This document shows, one piece after another, positions 33,935 through 41,658 of a DNA stretch of 64,000 nucleotides. Position 1 is the first letter of the stretch; each line of letters opens with the position of its first letter. The DNA is taken from positions 205,413 through 269,412 of the forward strand of contig DDSZ01000032.1 of NCBI GenBank assembly GCA_002344205.1, given 5' to 3'. The position numbers were made by a program, and so were the translations under genes. Below the pieces are notes generated by a model. That model did not search any database and was not told the origin of the DNA. It worked only from the letters and a program-made list of their open reading frames with translations. Origin of the DNA: Opitutaceae bacterium UBA2377 (lineage in GTDB: Bacteria; Verrucomicrobiota; Verrucomicrobiia; Opitutales; Opitutaceae).

Positions 33935-33977
33935 GCACCCGGGCAAAGTAACCCAATCGGTTACTTTGCCCGGGTGC
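33935..33977. repeat. perfect 19-bp hairpin after the oxidoreductase fusion
   Basis: Arms GCACCCGGGCAAAGTAACC and GGTTACTTTGCCCGGGTGC pair without mismatch around the loop CAATC. It starts 24 bases after the stop codon at 33910 and ends 59 bases before the next start. It has no T-run, so either a non-canonical transcript end, an RNA stabiliser or a palindromic repeat. Symmetric on both strands. Confidence 0.8.
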
Positions 33978-34036
33978 CGGAATTCCTGTTGTCAGCGCAA
34001 TCGGTGCGGGCAGCATCAGGCGCAAACATCCGTCCC

Positions 34037-35230
34037 ATGAAACGCTTCGTCCCCTTGGCTTTGGTTGCACTGATGATTGCCGTGATCGTGACGCCGCTGT
34101 GGGCGGCGGCCGGACCGGCTCCCGCCAAGAGCAAGGCACCCGGCGCCGAATTTGCCGCGACCATCACGGCCGTCACGGGCATGGCCATCTCGCCGCTGCT
34201 CGGGGCGGGCGGTTACGGGGCCTACCAGTGGTTCACCGCCAAGGATGATGCGGCGCGGGCGGCGCTGCCGTGGTATGCACAGATGAGTTTCTGGCTGCCG
34301 GCGCTGGCGCTCGTGAGTGCGGTGGCGGCGAAAGATTCCCTCGGAGCCGTGTTGCCGCCGGGCTGGAAGAAACCGCTCGATGTGCTGGAGACGGTGGAAA
34401 ACAAGGCCACCGGCCTCGTGGCGGCGGGCGCCATCATCCCATTTACGATGGACGCTTTCAGCAAGATGCTCGTGGCCAGTCTGCCCGCGGCGGAGCCCGC
34501 TGCGCCCACCGGGCTCGCCATGATTCATCTCGGGGCGATCGATCTTTCCTGGCTGCTGAACCTGCTGACCGTGCCCTTCGGCATCGCGGTGTTTGCCGTC
34601 GTGTGGATGGCGTCGCACGCGATCAACGTGCTGATTCTCCTCAGTCCGTGGGGAGCGATTGACGCGGCGCTCAAGGGCGCCCGCACCGCGCTGCTCGGCC
34701 TGCTCACGCTCACGGCGACGATGAACCCGTGGCTCAGCGCGGCGCTTTCGATCGTGGTGATCATCGTCGCCTGGTTTGTGGCGGGCTGGGCCTTCCGGCT
34801 CACGGTTTACGGCAGCATTTTCAGCTGGGACTTCTTCACGTTGCGGCGGGCCCGTTACCGGGTGCGGCCCGATGAGAACAAAGTCTTCGCCGGCGGCAAC
34901 CTGCCCGAGGTGCCCGTGCGCACCTATGGACGGTTGCGGCAGGCGGACGAGGGACTGGTCTTCACCTACCGGCCCTGGTTGGTGCTGCCGGCGCGCACGG
35001 TGAAAGTCGCGGGCGACAACCTGGCCGTCGGCAAGGGGCTGTTTTTTTCCACGGTCATCACCGGCAAGGATGAGACGTATTTTATCCTGCCGCCGCGCTA
35101 CCGCGGTCATGAAGACGAGTTGGTGAAGACCTACGGCTGGACCGGTGTGCAGCCGGCCGGTCTGCGCAAGGCGTGGAGCGTCGTGCGCGAACTCTTCGGC
35201 GGCGGCGCGGCCAAGGCCCAGGTCGCATGA
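34037..35230 (+). CDS. unrecognised multi-span membrane protein
   Basis: A 397-residue protein with a signal-like N-terminus (FVPLALVALMIAVIVTPLWAAA) and about five further membrane segments (for example WLLNLLTVPFGIAVFAVVWM, AALSIVVIIVAWFVAGWAFR). The last 120 residues are hydrophilic and beta-rich (TYGRLRQADEGLVFTYRPWL). No known family motif noticed. Its stop overlaps the DoxX-like gene's ATG by 4 bases (ATGA), so the two are coupled. Confidence 0.75.
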   Translation: MKRFVPLALVALMIAVIVTPLWAAAGPAPAKSKAPGAEFAATITAVTGMAISPLLGAGGYGAYQWFTAKDDAARAALPWYAQMSFWLPALALVSAVAAKDSLGAVLPPGWKKPLDVLETVENKATGLVAAGAIIPFTMDAFSKMLVASLPAAEPAAPTGLAMIHLGAIDLSWLLNLLTVPFGIAVFAVVWMASHAINVLILLSPWGAIDAALKGARTALLGLLTLTATMNPWLSAALSIVVIIVAWFVAGWAFRLTVYGSIFSWDFFTLRRARYRVRPDENKVFAGGNLPEVPVRTYGRLRQADEGLVFTYRPWLVLPARTVKVAGDNLAVGKGLFFSTVITGKDETYFILPPRYRGHEDELVKTYGWTGVQPAGLRKAWSVVRELFGGGAAKAQVA

Positions 35231-35616
35231 GCCGCGCCGTCATCATCGCCCGTTGGCTGGCGGCCATCTTTTTCACGGCCGCGGGCGCGAATCATTTCCT
35301 GAACCCCGGGATCTACCTCGGGATGATGCCGCCGTGGCTGCCGTGGCCGGAGGCGATGAATTACATCAGCGGCGCGGCGGAAATCGCCGGCGGGCTCGGC
35401 CTGTTGTGGGCTGGCACAAGGCGCCTCGCGGGCTGGGGGCTGATCGCCCTGCTGATCGCGATCTTTCCCGCCAACGTCCATGTGGCGCTTCAGGGCGAGA
35501 TGCCGGGACTCGATGTCTCTCCGCTCACGCTCTGGCTGCGGCTGCCGTTTCAGGCCGTCTTCATCGCGTGGGTGTGGTGGGTGGCCTTGCGATCCGAAAC
35601 TCGTGTCGCGCCCTGA
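35227..35616 (+). CDS. DoxX-like small membrane protein
   Basis: A 129-residue, four-span protein with a DoxX-family beginning (RWLAAIFFTAAGANHFLNPG, IYLGMMPPWLPW) and GAAEIAGGLGLLW. DoxX-type proteins are linked to quinone or terminal-oxidase chemistry, but this small type is poorly defined. It is translationally coupled to the preceding unknown membrane protein. Its last 56 bases overlap the convergent heparinase-like gene. Confidence 0.82.
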   Translation: MSRAVIIARWLAAIFFTAAGANHFLNPGIYLGMMPPWLPWPEAMNYISGAAEIAGGLGLLWAGTRRLAGWGLIALLIAIFPANVHVALQGEMPGLDVSPLTLWLRLPFQAVFIAWVWWVALRSETRVAP

Positions 35617-37468
35617 GGGCGGCCATTTTTTCCGTCAGGCGCACTCGGTGTAGGCCGTCGCCCCAGGAGGCGGCGAGCAGGGGGTCGTCTATCTGCCGCG
35701 GTTCCGTGGTGGCGACCAACCGGTTGACATCGTAATGCAGGATGGCCGCGGCGCCGGCGGGAGTCTGCAGCCGCAGCGCGCCCGGCACGGACAGATCGGG
35801 GGCAACGCAGGTGATGAAGTGGAACACCGCCGGCCGGTGCGCTTCCTGCAACTCGTAGTCGTCCACGAGTGTGATGCCCAGGCCGCGCTCCAGACGGAGC
35901 GTGCGGGTCCATTTTCGCACCGCGGCTTCGGCCGGATAGGCGCCGGCGAGATCGAGCCGGAACATGGCGGTGGCCTCATCGGCCTGATGCCAGACGTCGC
36001 GGGCGGTGAAGCTCCGGCCGTTTGACTGCTCCGTGCCGTTGATCACGGGCAGGTTATGCCATTGGGTCTGCATCGTCCAGATCTCGTAACGCTGCGGGCT
36101 GAAGGTCTTCGCCGTGTAGGTTTCGACGCCGATGTCGATCAGCAGCGGTTCGCCGTCGAGGCAGACGACGAAATTGCCGACATCGTTATGGTTGTGGCTC
36201 TCGGCATTGTGACCGCCCTTGGCGGCAAGGTAAAAGCCGTCCGTCGTGCCGCCGGTGTCGCGCGCCACCGCGACCTGCAAATCCGGCAACCACACGTCGC
36301 GCAGCAGCGGGGCGGCGGCCGGGCTGGCCGCGACTTCCGCCGCGGCGAAGAGATTGGCGAGGAGGCGCGTGGGGGTGTTGATTTTTCCAAGCCACGGCAG
36401 CGGCCGGCGGCCGTGCAGCCACGCGCCGAAGGCGCAGAGCGGCGCATCGCCGATGCGCCGGCCGAAACGCCACACCAGCAGGCCGTCCACCTCGCCGCGC
36501 GCATGGGCATCGGCGAAGTTGAGCAACCAGTCGCCGCTGATGTGGGCGCGCATGACGTAACGCGCGAGCTCATGGACGAGCGGCTCGCCGTAGAGATCGA
36601 GGCGACCGCCGGTGGCCGCGTGCAGGAGTTCCAGCGCGTCGAAAAGGCTCGCGGCGGCGCGGCCCCAGTAGGCCGGACCCTCGTCGCAGCCGCCGTCGGC
36701 CGGTTGCTGGTTGAGGAAGACATCGAGGCTAAGCAGACTCTTGTGCACGGCCTGCACACGGCGGTCCGGATCTGTCTCCAGCAGGAGGATGCAGGCGAGC
36801 CAGTTGGAGTTGCACCACGGGTTCCAGTTGTTGACCGGATGGTGGCGCCGCTGCCATCCCAGCCACCAGAAATCCTCCCGCTCAAGGCAGGGGGTGAGCA
36901 TCCGGCGTCGCACCTCGTGCCGCAGGCGGTCGCGCAGCAGGGGATGCACGGTGGCGAGTTCCGCGCCGAGCAGCCAGTCGGCCCAGGCGAGCGTGGCGGC
37001 GGTTTCAGCGGCGAAAAGATCCACCACGGGTTCGTTGACGTCGGGCAGGCCGATGCCGGCCCGCTGGAGTTCCAGATGGGCGGGCAAGCACCACGAGGTT
37101 TCCTCGCAGATCAGCCACAGGCCATCGGCGATGGCATCCAGGAAGCGGCCGCGATGCTCCACGCATTCGGCGAGCACGAGGGCGAGGAACTGGCGACGGC
37201 GGCCGAAGTGGGCCTCCTCAAAATGACGGCGCGTCCCGGTGCGCACAAAATCCATCCACAACGTGGCCGGCAGCGCCGGCCAGGGCTGGGCGAGGGCGGC
37301 TTCGCCCGCGGCTACGAGGGCTGAGCGGTGGATGGCGGGCAAGGCCGCCCATGCTGCCCGGTTACTGGCGTTGGGACAGAGCCGGAAGTTTTGTGCCGTC
37401 TCAAGGTGCGACCGAAGAAAAATGGGATCATGGCGGGTGGCGAGCAGAGCGCGGGGTGAAAAAGCCAT
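35561..37468 (-). CDS. heparinase II/III-like polysaccharide lyase
   Basis: A 635-residue protein with an N-terminal alpha/alpha toroid (WWLGWQRRHHPVNNWNPWCN, LFDALELLHAATGGRLDLYG) and a C-terminal beta-sandwich with the family motif GGHNAESHNHNDVGNFVVCL. The histidine-rich HNHNDVG is the usual catalytic or metal site. No signal peptide is seen from ATG 37468 (MAFSPRALL), so cytoplasmic action on imported oligosaccharide is possible. Acidic polysaccharide is the expected substrate. Its 3' end overlaps the DoxX-like gene by 56 bases. Confidence 0.88.
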   Translation of the reverse strand: MAFSPRALLATRHDPIFLRSHLETAQNFRLCPNASNRAAWAALPAIHRSALVAAGEAALAQPWPALPATLWMDFVRTGTRRHFEEAHFGRRRQFLALVLAECVEHRGRFLDAIADGLWLICEETSWCLPAHLELQRAGIGLPDVNEPVVDLFAAETAATLAWADWLLGAELATVHPLLRDRLRHEVRRRMLTPCLEREDFWWLGWQRRHHPVNNWNPWCNSNWLACILLLETDPDRRVQAVHKSLLSLDVFLNQQPADGGCDEGPAYWGRAAASLFDALELLHAATGGRLDLYGEPLVHELARYVMRAHISGDWLLNFADAHARGEVDGLLVWRFGRRIGDAPLCAFGAWLHGRRPLPWLGKINTPTRLLANLFAAAEVAASPAAAPLLRDVWLPDLQVAVARDTGGTTDGFYLAAKGGHNAESHNHNDVGNFVVCLDGEPLLIDIGVETYTAKTFSPQRYEIWTMQTQWHNLPVINGTEQSNGRSFTARDVWHQADEATAMFRLDLAGAYPAEAAVRKWTRTLRLERGLGITLVDDYELQEAHRPAVFHFITCVAPDLSVPGALRLQTPAGAAAILHYDVNRLVATTEPRQIDDPLLAASWGDGLHRVRLTEKMAALRARHEFRIARPPTTPTR

Positions 37469-37517
37469 GTCTCGAACGTGGCGCACGCTCTGCCTGCCGC
37501 AATCCCGGTTGTGGGAA

Positions 37518-38135
37518 TCACGCTACGGTCGCCCGGCGTCGGCGCCACCAAGCCAGACCGAGACACATAACTCCGGCCAAGGCGGCGTAGGTGCTGGGTT
37601 CCGGGATCGCCGAGGCGGTGCCGAAGACCTCGAAGCGGGCGTCGAAGGTTAATCCGGCCACATAGCTGGAGGTGGGGCCTGAGGCCGTGAAGATATTGCC
37701 GCCAGCATAGCCGTTGAAGGGATCAATGCTGGCCTGATAACCGGTGCCGTAAACGTAGAGTGTGGTTCCGCCACCCACTTCTACCGGGGTGGAAAAGGTG
37801 AACTGGCCAGAGGCATAGCTTTCGCTGGTGGCAAGCAGTCCGGTGGTGGCCGAGGCCAGGTCGTTGGGTGTGCCGGTGTATTCCTGATCGAAGAGGCGGA
37901 CCACGCCGCTTGGGGTGATCCCGATCCAGTTGAAGCCAGTGATACTGTAGTTGAACCCGCTTTCCAAAGTGAATGACTGGCCGACATTTGCTGAGGCTGA
38001 AAAGCCGATGAATCCGGGGTCGTGCGTGATCAGGGATTGCGCGTAACCGGAGCTGAACAGGGCGGCGAGGAGCACCGGCAGGCGGAGGATGCGGGCGGTC
38101 CGAAGCAAACTAAGGGTATAGATAAATGAGTTCAC
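37518..38135 (-). CDS. PEP-CTERM sorting-signal protein
   Basis: A 205-residue exported protein with a signal peptide (LPVLLAALFSSGYAQS) and a C-terminal PEP-CTERM tail: IPEPSTYAALAGVMCLGLAW followed by RRRR. Such proteins are cut and anchored by an exosortase and are usually linked to exopolysaccharide or surface matrix. The middle is beta-rich and low complexity (GFNYSITGFNWIGITPSGVV). Start is GTG 38135 without a strong ribosome-binding site. It is AT-richer than its neighbours. No exosortase is visible in the window. Confidence 0.87.
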   Translation of the reverse strand: MNSFIYTLSLLRTARILRLPVLLAALFSSGYAQSLITHDPGFIGFSASANVGQSFTLESGFNYSITGFNWIGITPSGVVRLFDQEYTGTPNDLASATTGLLATSESYASGQFTFSTPVEVGGGTTLYVYGTGYQASIDPFNGYAGGNIFTASGPTSSYVAGLTFDARFEVFGTASAIPEPSTYAALAGVMCLGLAWWRRRRATVA

Positions 38136-38278
38136 ATATACCCGCTATTGGAACGCCGGCTTACAATTGCCGAAAATATCGGCCATGCAACCAGCCGGCG
38201 GGCCGGCGCGTAATAGGAATGCAGGATTCGCGTAAACCGGCTTTACTGTCGGAACTCCAGCCTGCTTCTTTCATCATC

Positions 38279-38842
38279 ATGCATCGCCAAATCCTCGAGG
38301 ACCAGGCCGCCCTTTACGTGTCCGGAGCCATGACGGCTCCGGAGCGCGAGAGCTTGGAGGTCGTGCTTGCATTCCACACGGAGCTGCGGGCGGCGGTGGC
38401 GCGGATGGAGCAGGTGGCGGCGGCGGTGGCCCTGGCCAAGGTTACCGGCGAGGTGGAACCGTCCGCGCAGCTCAAGCAGCGCATTCTGGCTGCGGCCGGA
38501 CGTTCGGCGCGGGCGGAGAGAGACTGCTTGGTCGTGACCACGCCGACCGGCATGGTGGAATGGGTGAACGCGGAGTTTACGGCCATGTGCGGCTACGAGC
38601 TGGCCGAATTGAAGGGCCGCAAACCCGGGACACTGTTGCAGGGGCCGGACACCGATCCGGCGGCCGTCGCCCGTATCCGTGCCGCCCTGCACGAACGCCG
38701 GCCCTGCCGCGAGACCCTCGTCAATTACCACAAGGACGGCACAGCCTACCGGGCCGACATCCGCATCAGCCCGGTGCTCGCCGAGGAAGGCGAGCCGCTG
38801 TGGTTTGTGGCGCGGGAGCGGAGGCTGCCTGACGTTTCCTGA
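38279..38842 (+). CDS. anti-sigma-like N-terminus fused to a LOV-like PAS domain
   Basis: A 187-residue protein from ATG 38279. The first 80 residues (ILEDQAALYVSGAMTAPERE, VVLAFHTELRAAVARMEQVA) resemble the start of RskA/ChrR-like anti-sigma factors. A PAS domain follows: VVTTPTGMVEWVNAEFTAMC, then GRKPGTLLQGPDTD and VNYHKDGTAYRADIRISPVL. Its layout is that of LOV photoreceptors, but the flavin-binding Cys (GRNC in LOV) is Pro here, so classical blue-light adduct chemistry is not expected. It is divergent from the PEP-CTERM gene. Longer starts at 38126 or 38219 are possible. Confidence 0.72.
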   Translation: MHRQILEDQAALYVSGAMTAPERESLEVVLAFHTELRAAVARMEQVAAAVALAKVTGEVEPSAQLKQRILAAAGRSARAERDCLVVTTPTGMVEWVNAEFTAMCGYELAELKGRKPGTLLQGPDTDPAAVARIRAALHERRPCRETLVNYHKDGTAYRADIRISPVLAEEGEPLWFVARERRLPDVS

Positions 38843-38846
38843 GCGG

Positions 38847-39698
38847 TCAGAGGCCCCGCGCGAGCCGGGCGTGACGCTCGATGCCGGCGGGCACGGCCTT
38901 CAGCATGTGCTCGTAGTCCTTGGCAAACTGGGCGTAGGCGGGCGTGAAGCAGTGGGTGTTCAACGTGGCGCGCCGCCGGTAGGGCACGTAGTTGCCGAGG
39001 TGCCAGCCGACGTTGCGGTAGATGCAAAAGTCGCCCGGGTTGAGCACGAGTTGCACGGCGCCCGGCATGGCCTGGCAGTAGCGCAGGCAAAACAATTCCA
39101 GCTCCTCGTCGGTCCGGCGTTTGTCCTCGTCCCACAGCTCCTGCTGGGTGGTCGAGGCATAGACCCTCATCTCCTCCGGCGTGTTGTTCACGCGCTTGAA
39201 GCTGCGCGGCACATACCACGTCGAGGTGTCCTCATAGAGCGGACAGTTGACCTGGTTCCAGAGGCGAAAATCCGTCGCGATCTCCTGCCAGCGGGCGTCG
39301 CCGATCTCGGCCTGAAACTCGGCTTCCAGCACATGGTCGCGCCAGTCGCGGTGCCACTCGGTGGACCACGGACGCTCGCGCGGGTGGAAGAGCAGGCAGG
39401 CGTCCTCGGTGGGCTTGAGCGTGTGCTCGGGCGTGAGGAGCGTCTGGATGGCCGCGACGAGGCCTTCAATCTGGTCGAAATCGCGGAACGGCTGCAAGTC
39501 GAGCTCGCCGGCGTGGGCCTTGAGCGGGGCGAGGCGTTGCACGCGAGGACCGTGCAACCGCACGGCAATGTCGTGGGCCTTGGCGGCCTCGCGCCGCAGA
39601 TCGCGCAAAAGCCCGGCGGGAATTACCTGCCGGATGATGAAGTAGCCTTGATCGCGGTAGAACTGGCGGTCGGCCTCGGTGATGGGGGCGATGGACAT
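38847..39698 (-). CDS. phytanoyl-CoA dioxygenase (PhyH) family protein 3
   Basis: A 283-residue 2OG/Fe(II) oxygenase. The iron pair His116 and Asp118 is in EWHRDWRD; the middle contains LWNQVNCPLYEDTSTWYVPR, and a distal His lies in NVGWHLGNYVPY (about 237). It stands alone on the minus strand, convergent with the PAS gene (4-base gap). The 116-base gap upstream (39699-39814) contains no gene. Substrate unknown. Confidence 0.85.
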   Translation of the reverse strand: MSIAPITEADRQFYRDQGYFIIRQVIPAGLLRDLRREAAKAHDIAVRLHGPRVQRLAPLKAHAGELDLQPFRDFDQIEGLVAAIQTLLTPEHTLKPTEDACLLFHPRERPWSTEWHRDWRDHVLEAEFQAEIGDARWQEIATDFRLWNQVNCPLYEDTSTWYVPRSFKRVNNTPEEMRVYASTTQQELWDEDKRRTDEELELFCLRYCQAMPGAVQLVLNPGDFCIYRNVGWHLGNYVPYRRRATLNTHCFTPAYAQFAKDYEHMLKAVPAGIERHARLARGL

Positions 39699-39814
39699 GA
39701 TAAAGGGTGATGGATGTTTTGGCCGTCAAAGACCGGTGCCCAGTGGAAGCTGGGCTTTCCGTTCACCCCCGTCCAAGGGAAACATGGCTGAAAAATCACT
39801 GCGCGATGCGGGCG

Positions 39815-40303
39815 TCACTCAACGGCCGGCACCCGGGACAGGTCGAACTTGAGTTCGCCGCGGGATCCATCGCGTCGCCGCATCGTCACGGTGATCTGCA
39901 GGCGGTTGGGGTCGGGTGAGTGGAAACGTGCCGGGCCAAACACCGCCTCGCGCTCGCCCAGCGATGTCAGCGGCCACTCCAGGCGCTCGTCCTTTTCTTC
40001 CCAGCCGCGCAAGTCGGCGTGAAAATGTTTGAGGCGCAGGATCAGCGAATCTCCTTCCTCGCGAATCACGAGGATTTCATAGAAGGCCGGGCCTTCCGGT
40101 CCGTCCTGCCGGAACACGCCCACCATGGCACCGTCCCGGGGTGGTGCCCAGATTTCCTCCGCCATACCGCCGGCGCCGGGGCCGCGCCAATGGCCGGCGA
40201 GCCATGCCACCGCTTCGATTTTGGCGGTCGGGACGGAGCTTGCTGCGGCTGACCATCCGATTTGGCCGAGGACCAGCAGGCAGCAGAGGATGCACCGTTT
40301 CAT
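39815..40303 (-). CDS. exported DUF6265-type protein
   Basis: A 162-residue protein with a signal peptide (CILCCLLVLGQIGWSAAA) and a small beta-barrel-like domain: WLAGHWRGPGAGGMAEEIWA, MVGVFRQDGPEGPAFYEILV, LRLKHFHADLRGWEEKDE. These match the DUF6265 pattern of exported proteins of unknown function. ATG 40303 starts the signal. It is 44 bases downstream of the GNAT gene on the same strand. Confidence 0.78.
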   Translation of the reverse strand: MKRCILCCLLVLGQIGWSAAASSVPTAKIEAVAWLAGHWRGPGAGGMAEEIWAPPRDGAMVGVFRQDGPEGPAFYEILVIREEGDSLILRLKHFHADLRGWEEKDERLEWPLTSLGEREAVFGPARFHSPDPNRLQITVTMRRRDGSRGELKFDLSRVPAVE

Positions 40304-40347
40304 GGCACCAAGGTGGGGTAACCGCACGCGCCGGACAATCTTTCAAT

Positions 40348-40866
40348 CTACGTTCCGACGGGCGGATTGTCGGGCGGGGCGGGCAGTTTCAGTTCCCAGT
40401 AGCCGACATCAATCCAACGGCCGAACTTCCAACCCACCTCGTGAAAGTGTGCGGCTGGGCGGAAGCCTAGACGGGTGTGCAGCGCGATGCTGGCGGGGTT
40501 GGGCAGGGCGATGCCGCCGATGACCGTGTGCAGGCCCATTGATGCGAGGCGGGCGAGGAGCGCCGTGTAAAGCTGTGTGCCGAGCCCCCGGCCGGTGGCG
40601 GACGGATCGAGATAGACGGTGGATTCGGCAGCGAAGCGGTAGGCGCTGCGGGTTTTCCAAGGACCGGCATAAGCGTAGCCCAGCACGCGTCCGGCCTCGT
40701 CCCACACCAGCCAGGGGAAACCGGCATCGGTGGTCAGACCCAGCCGCCGCGCCATTTCCTCCGGCGTCACCGGGTTTTCTTCAAAGGTGACGACGGTCTC
40801 CGTGATGTAGTGGTTGTAGATGGCGGCGAGCGGACCGGCATCGGCGGGAGTGGCGGGGCGGATCAT
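40348..40866 (-). CDS. GNAT N-acetyltransferase (phosphinothricin-acetyltransferase-like)
   Basis: A 172-residue acetyltransferase with a full GNAT fold: IRPATPADAGPLAAIYNHYI, the acetyl-CoA loop GRGLGTQLYTALL (A motif) and LGFRPAAHFHEVGWKFGRW. The order matches the Bar/Pat-like family that acetylates glutamate analogues such as phosphinothricin, methionine sulfoximine or sulfone. Start ATG 40866. Confidence 0.92.
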   Translation of the reverse strand: MIRPATPADAGPLAAIYNHYITETVVTFEENPVTPEEMARRLGLTTDAGFPWLVWDEAGRVLGYAYAGPWKTRSAYRFAAESTVYLDPSATGRGLGTQLYTALLARLASMGLHTVIGGIALPNPASIALHTRLGFRPAAHFHEVGWKFGRWIDVGYWELKLPAPPDNPPVGT

Positions 40867-40918
40867 GGCGGGGAATGCTTGGGACTGTGAGCACTGCCCG
40901 TGCCAGCGAGGACGGCAT

Positions 40919-41602
40919 TCACCGTCCGCCGAAGGTGCGTGGGCCGGAGGCCACGGTGGTGCCGAACGGCACGCCCCACAGCGCGGGCTCGGCCTGCACG
41001 CCGGAGTCGGAGTCGGGTGCGAGGTGGGTGAAGACATCCCTGAACCGCAGGCTGCACTGGAGCCGGCGCTGGGTCTTCGAGTCGATCTTCGGGTTGAGCA
41101 CGATGATGCTTTGGGTGAAGGGCGGGGCGTTTTTCATGGCCTGGGCGCGGCGGCGCGCCTCGCGGTAGTCGAGGGAGCGGTCTTTGATCACCGCGTCGAG
41201 TTTCTCGAGATCGGCCCGCGTCACCGGTCCCCACAGTTTGCGCCATTGCTCCGGGGTGACCGTCACGGCGGTAAGGTTCACGAAACGTTTTTCCGTGCCG
41301 TCCTGTTGCCAGAAGCCGAGCACGAGGATGAAGGGCTCGTTGATGTCGAACTGTTGGAGCGCGTCGCCGAGACCGATGGGCGAGCCGTGTTTCACAGCCT
41401 TGGGGTTCACGGGCAGCCCGCCGTGGCGCGTGTTGATATCCGCCGGGATGTCCCACTTTTGGGTGTAGCGCGGCGGCTGGTAGCCGTCGAAAAACGTGTC
41501 GCGCACCCAGCGCTCGAAGACGAGCCCGTGCGACTGCACCTCCTGCGCGGGCAGGGCGATGGCCAGCCAGAGCGCGGCGACGAGACTGAGGATCCGGCGC
41601 AT
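40919..41602 (-). CDS. exported protein with possible PD-(D/E)XK nuclease-like motif
   Basis: A 227-residue protein of no recognised family. A signal peptide (ILSLVAALWLAIALPAQ) precedes HGLVFERWVRDTFFDGYQPP, KWDIPADIN and LPVNPKAVKHGSPIGLGDAL. The order Glu30 (FE), Asp51 (WDI), Lys68 (NPK) recalls the E...D...xK arrangement of restriction-endonuclease-fold nucleases, and FILVLGFW would be the next core strand. This is pattern reading only. A nuclease outside the cytoplasm would be unusual, and the signal peptide may also mean a different role. Confidence 0.5.
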   Translation of the reverse strand: MRRILSLVAALWLAIALPAQEVQSHGLVFERWVRDTFFDGYQPPRYTQKWDIPADINTRHGGLPVNPKAVKHGSPIGLGDALQQFDINEPFILVLGFWQQDGTEKRFVNLTAVTVTPEQWRKLWGPVTRADLEKLDAVIKDRSLDYREARRRAQAMKNAPPFTQSIIVLNPKIDSKTQRRLQCSLRFRDVFTHLAPDSDSGVQAEPALWGVPFGTTVASGPRTFGGR

Positions 41603-41658
41603 TTCGGCTCGCAGGATGGCGCGGCCGCGCCAAGGTGCAACGCGGCAAATTTTCTCCC

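Noticed and set aside
31634..33946. 770-residue minus-strand frame opposite the oxidoreductase fusion
   Set aside because: Shadow frame; both fused domains on the plus strand keep their catalytic residues.
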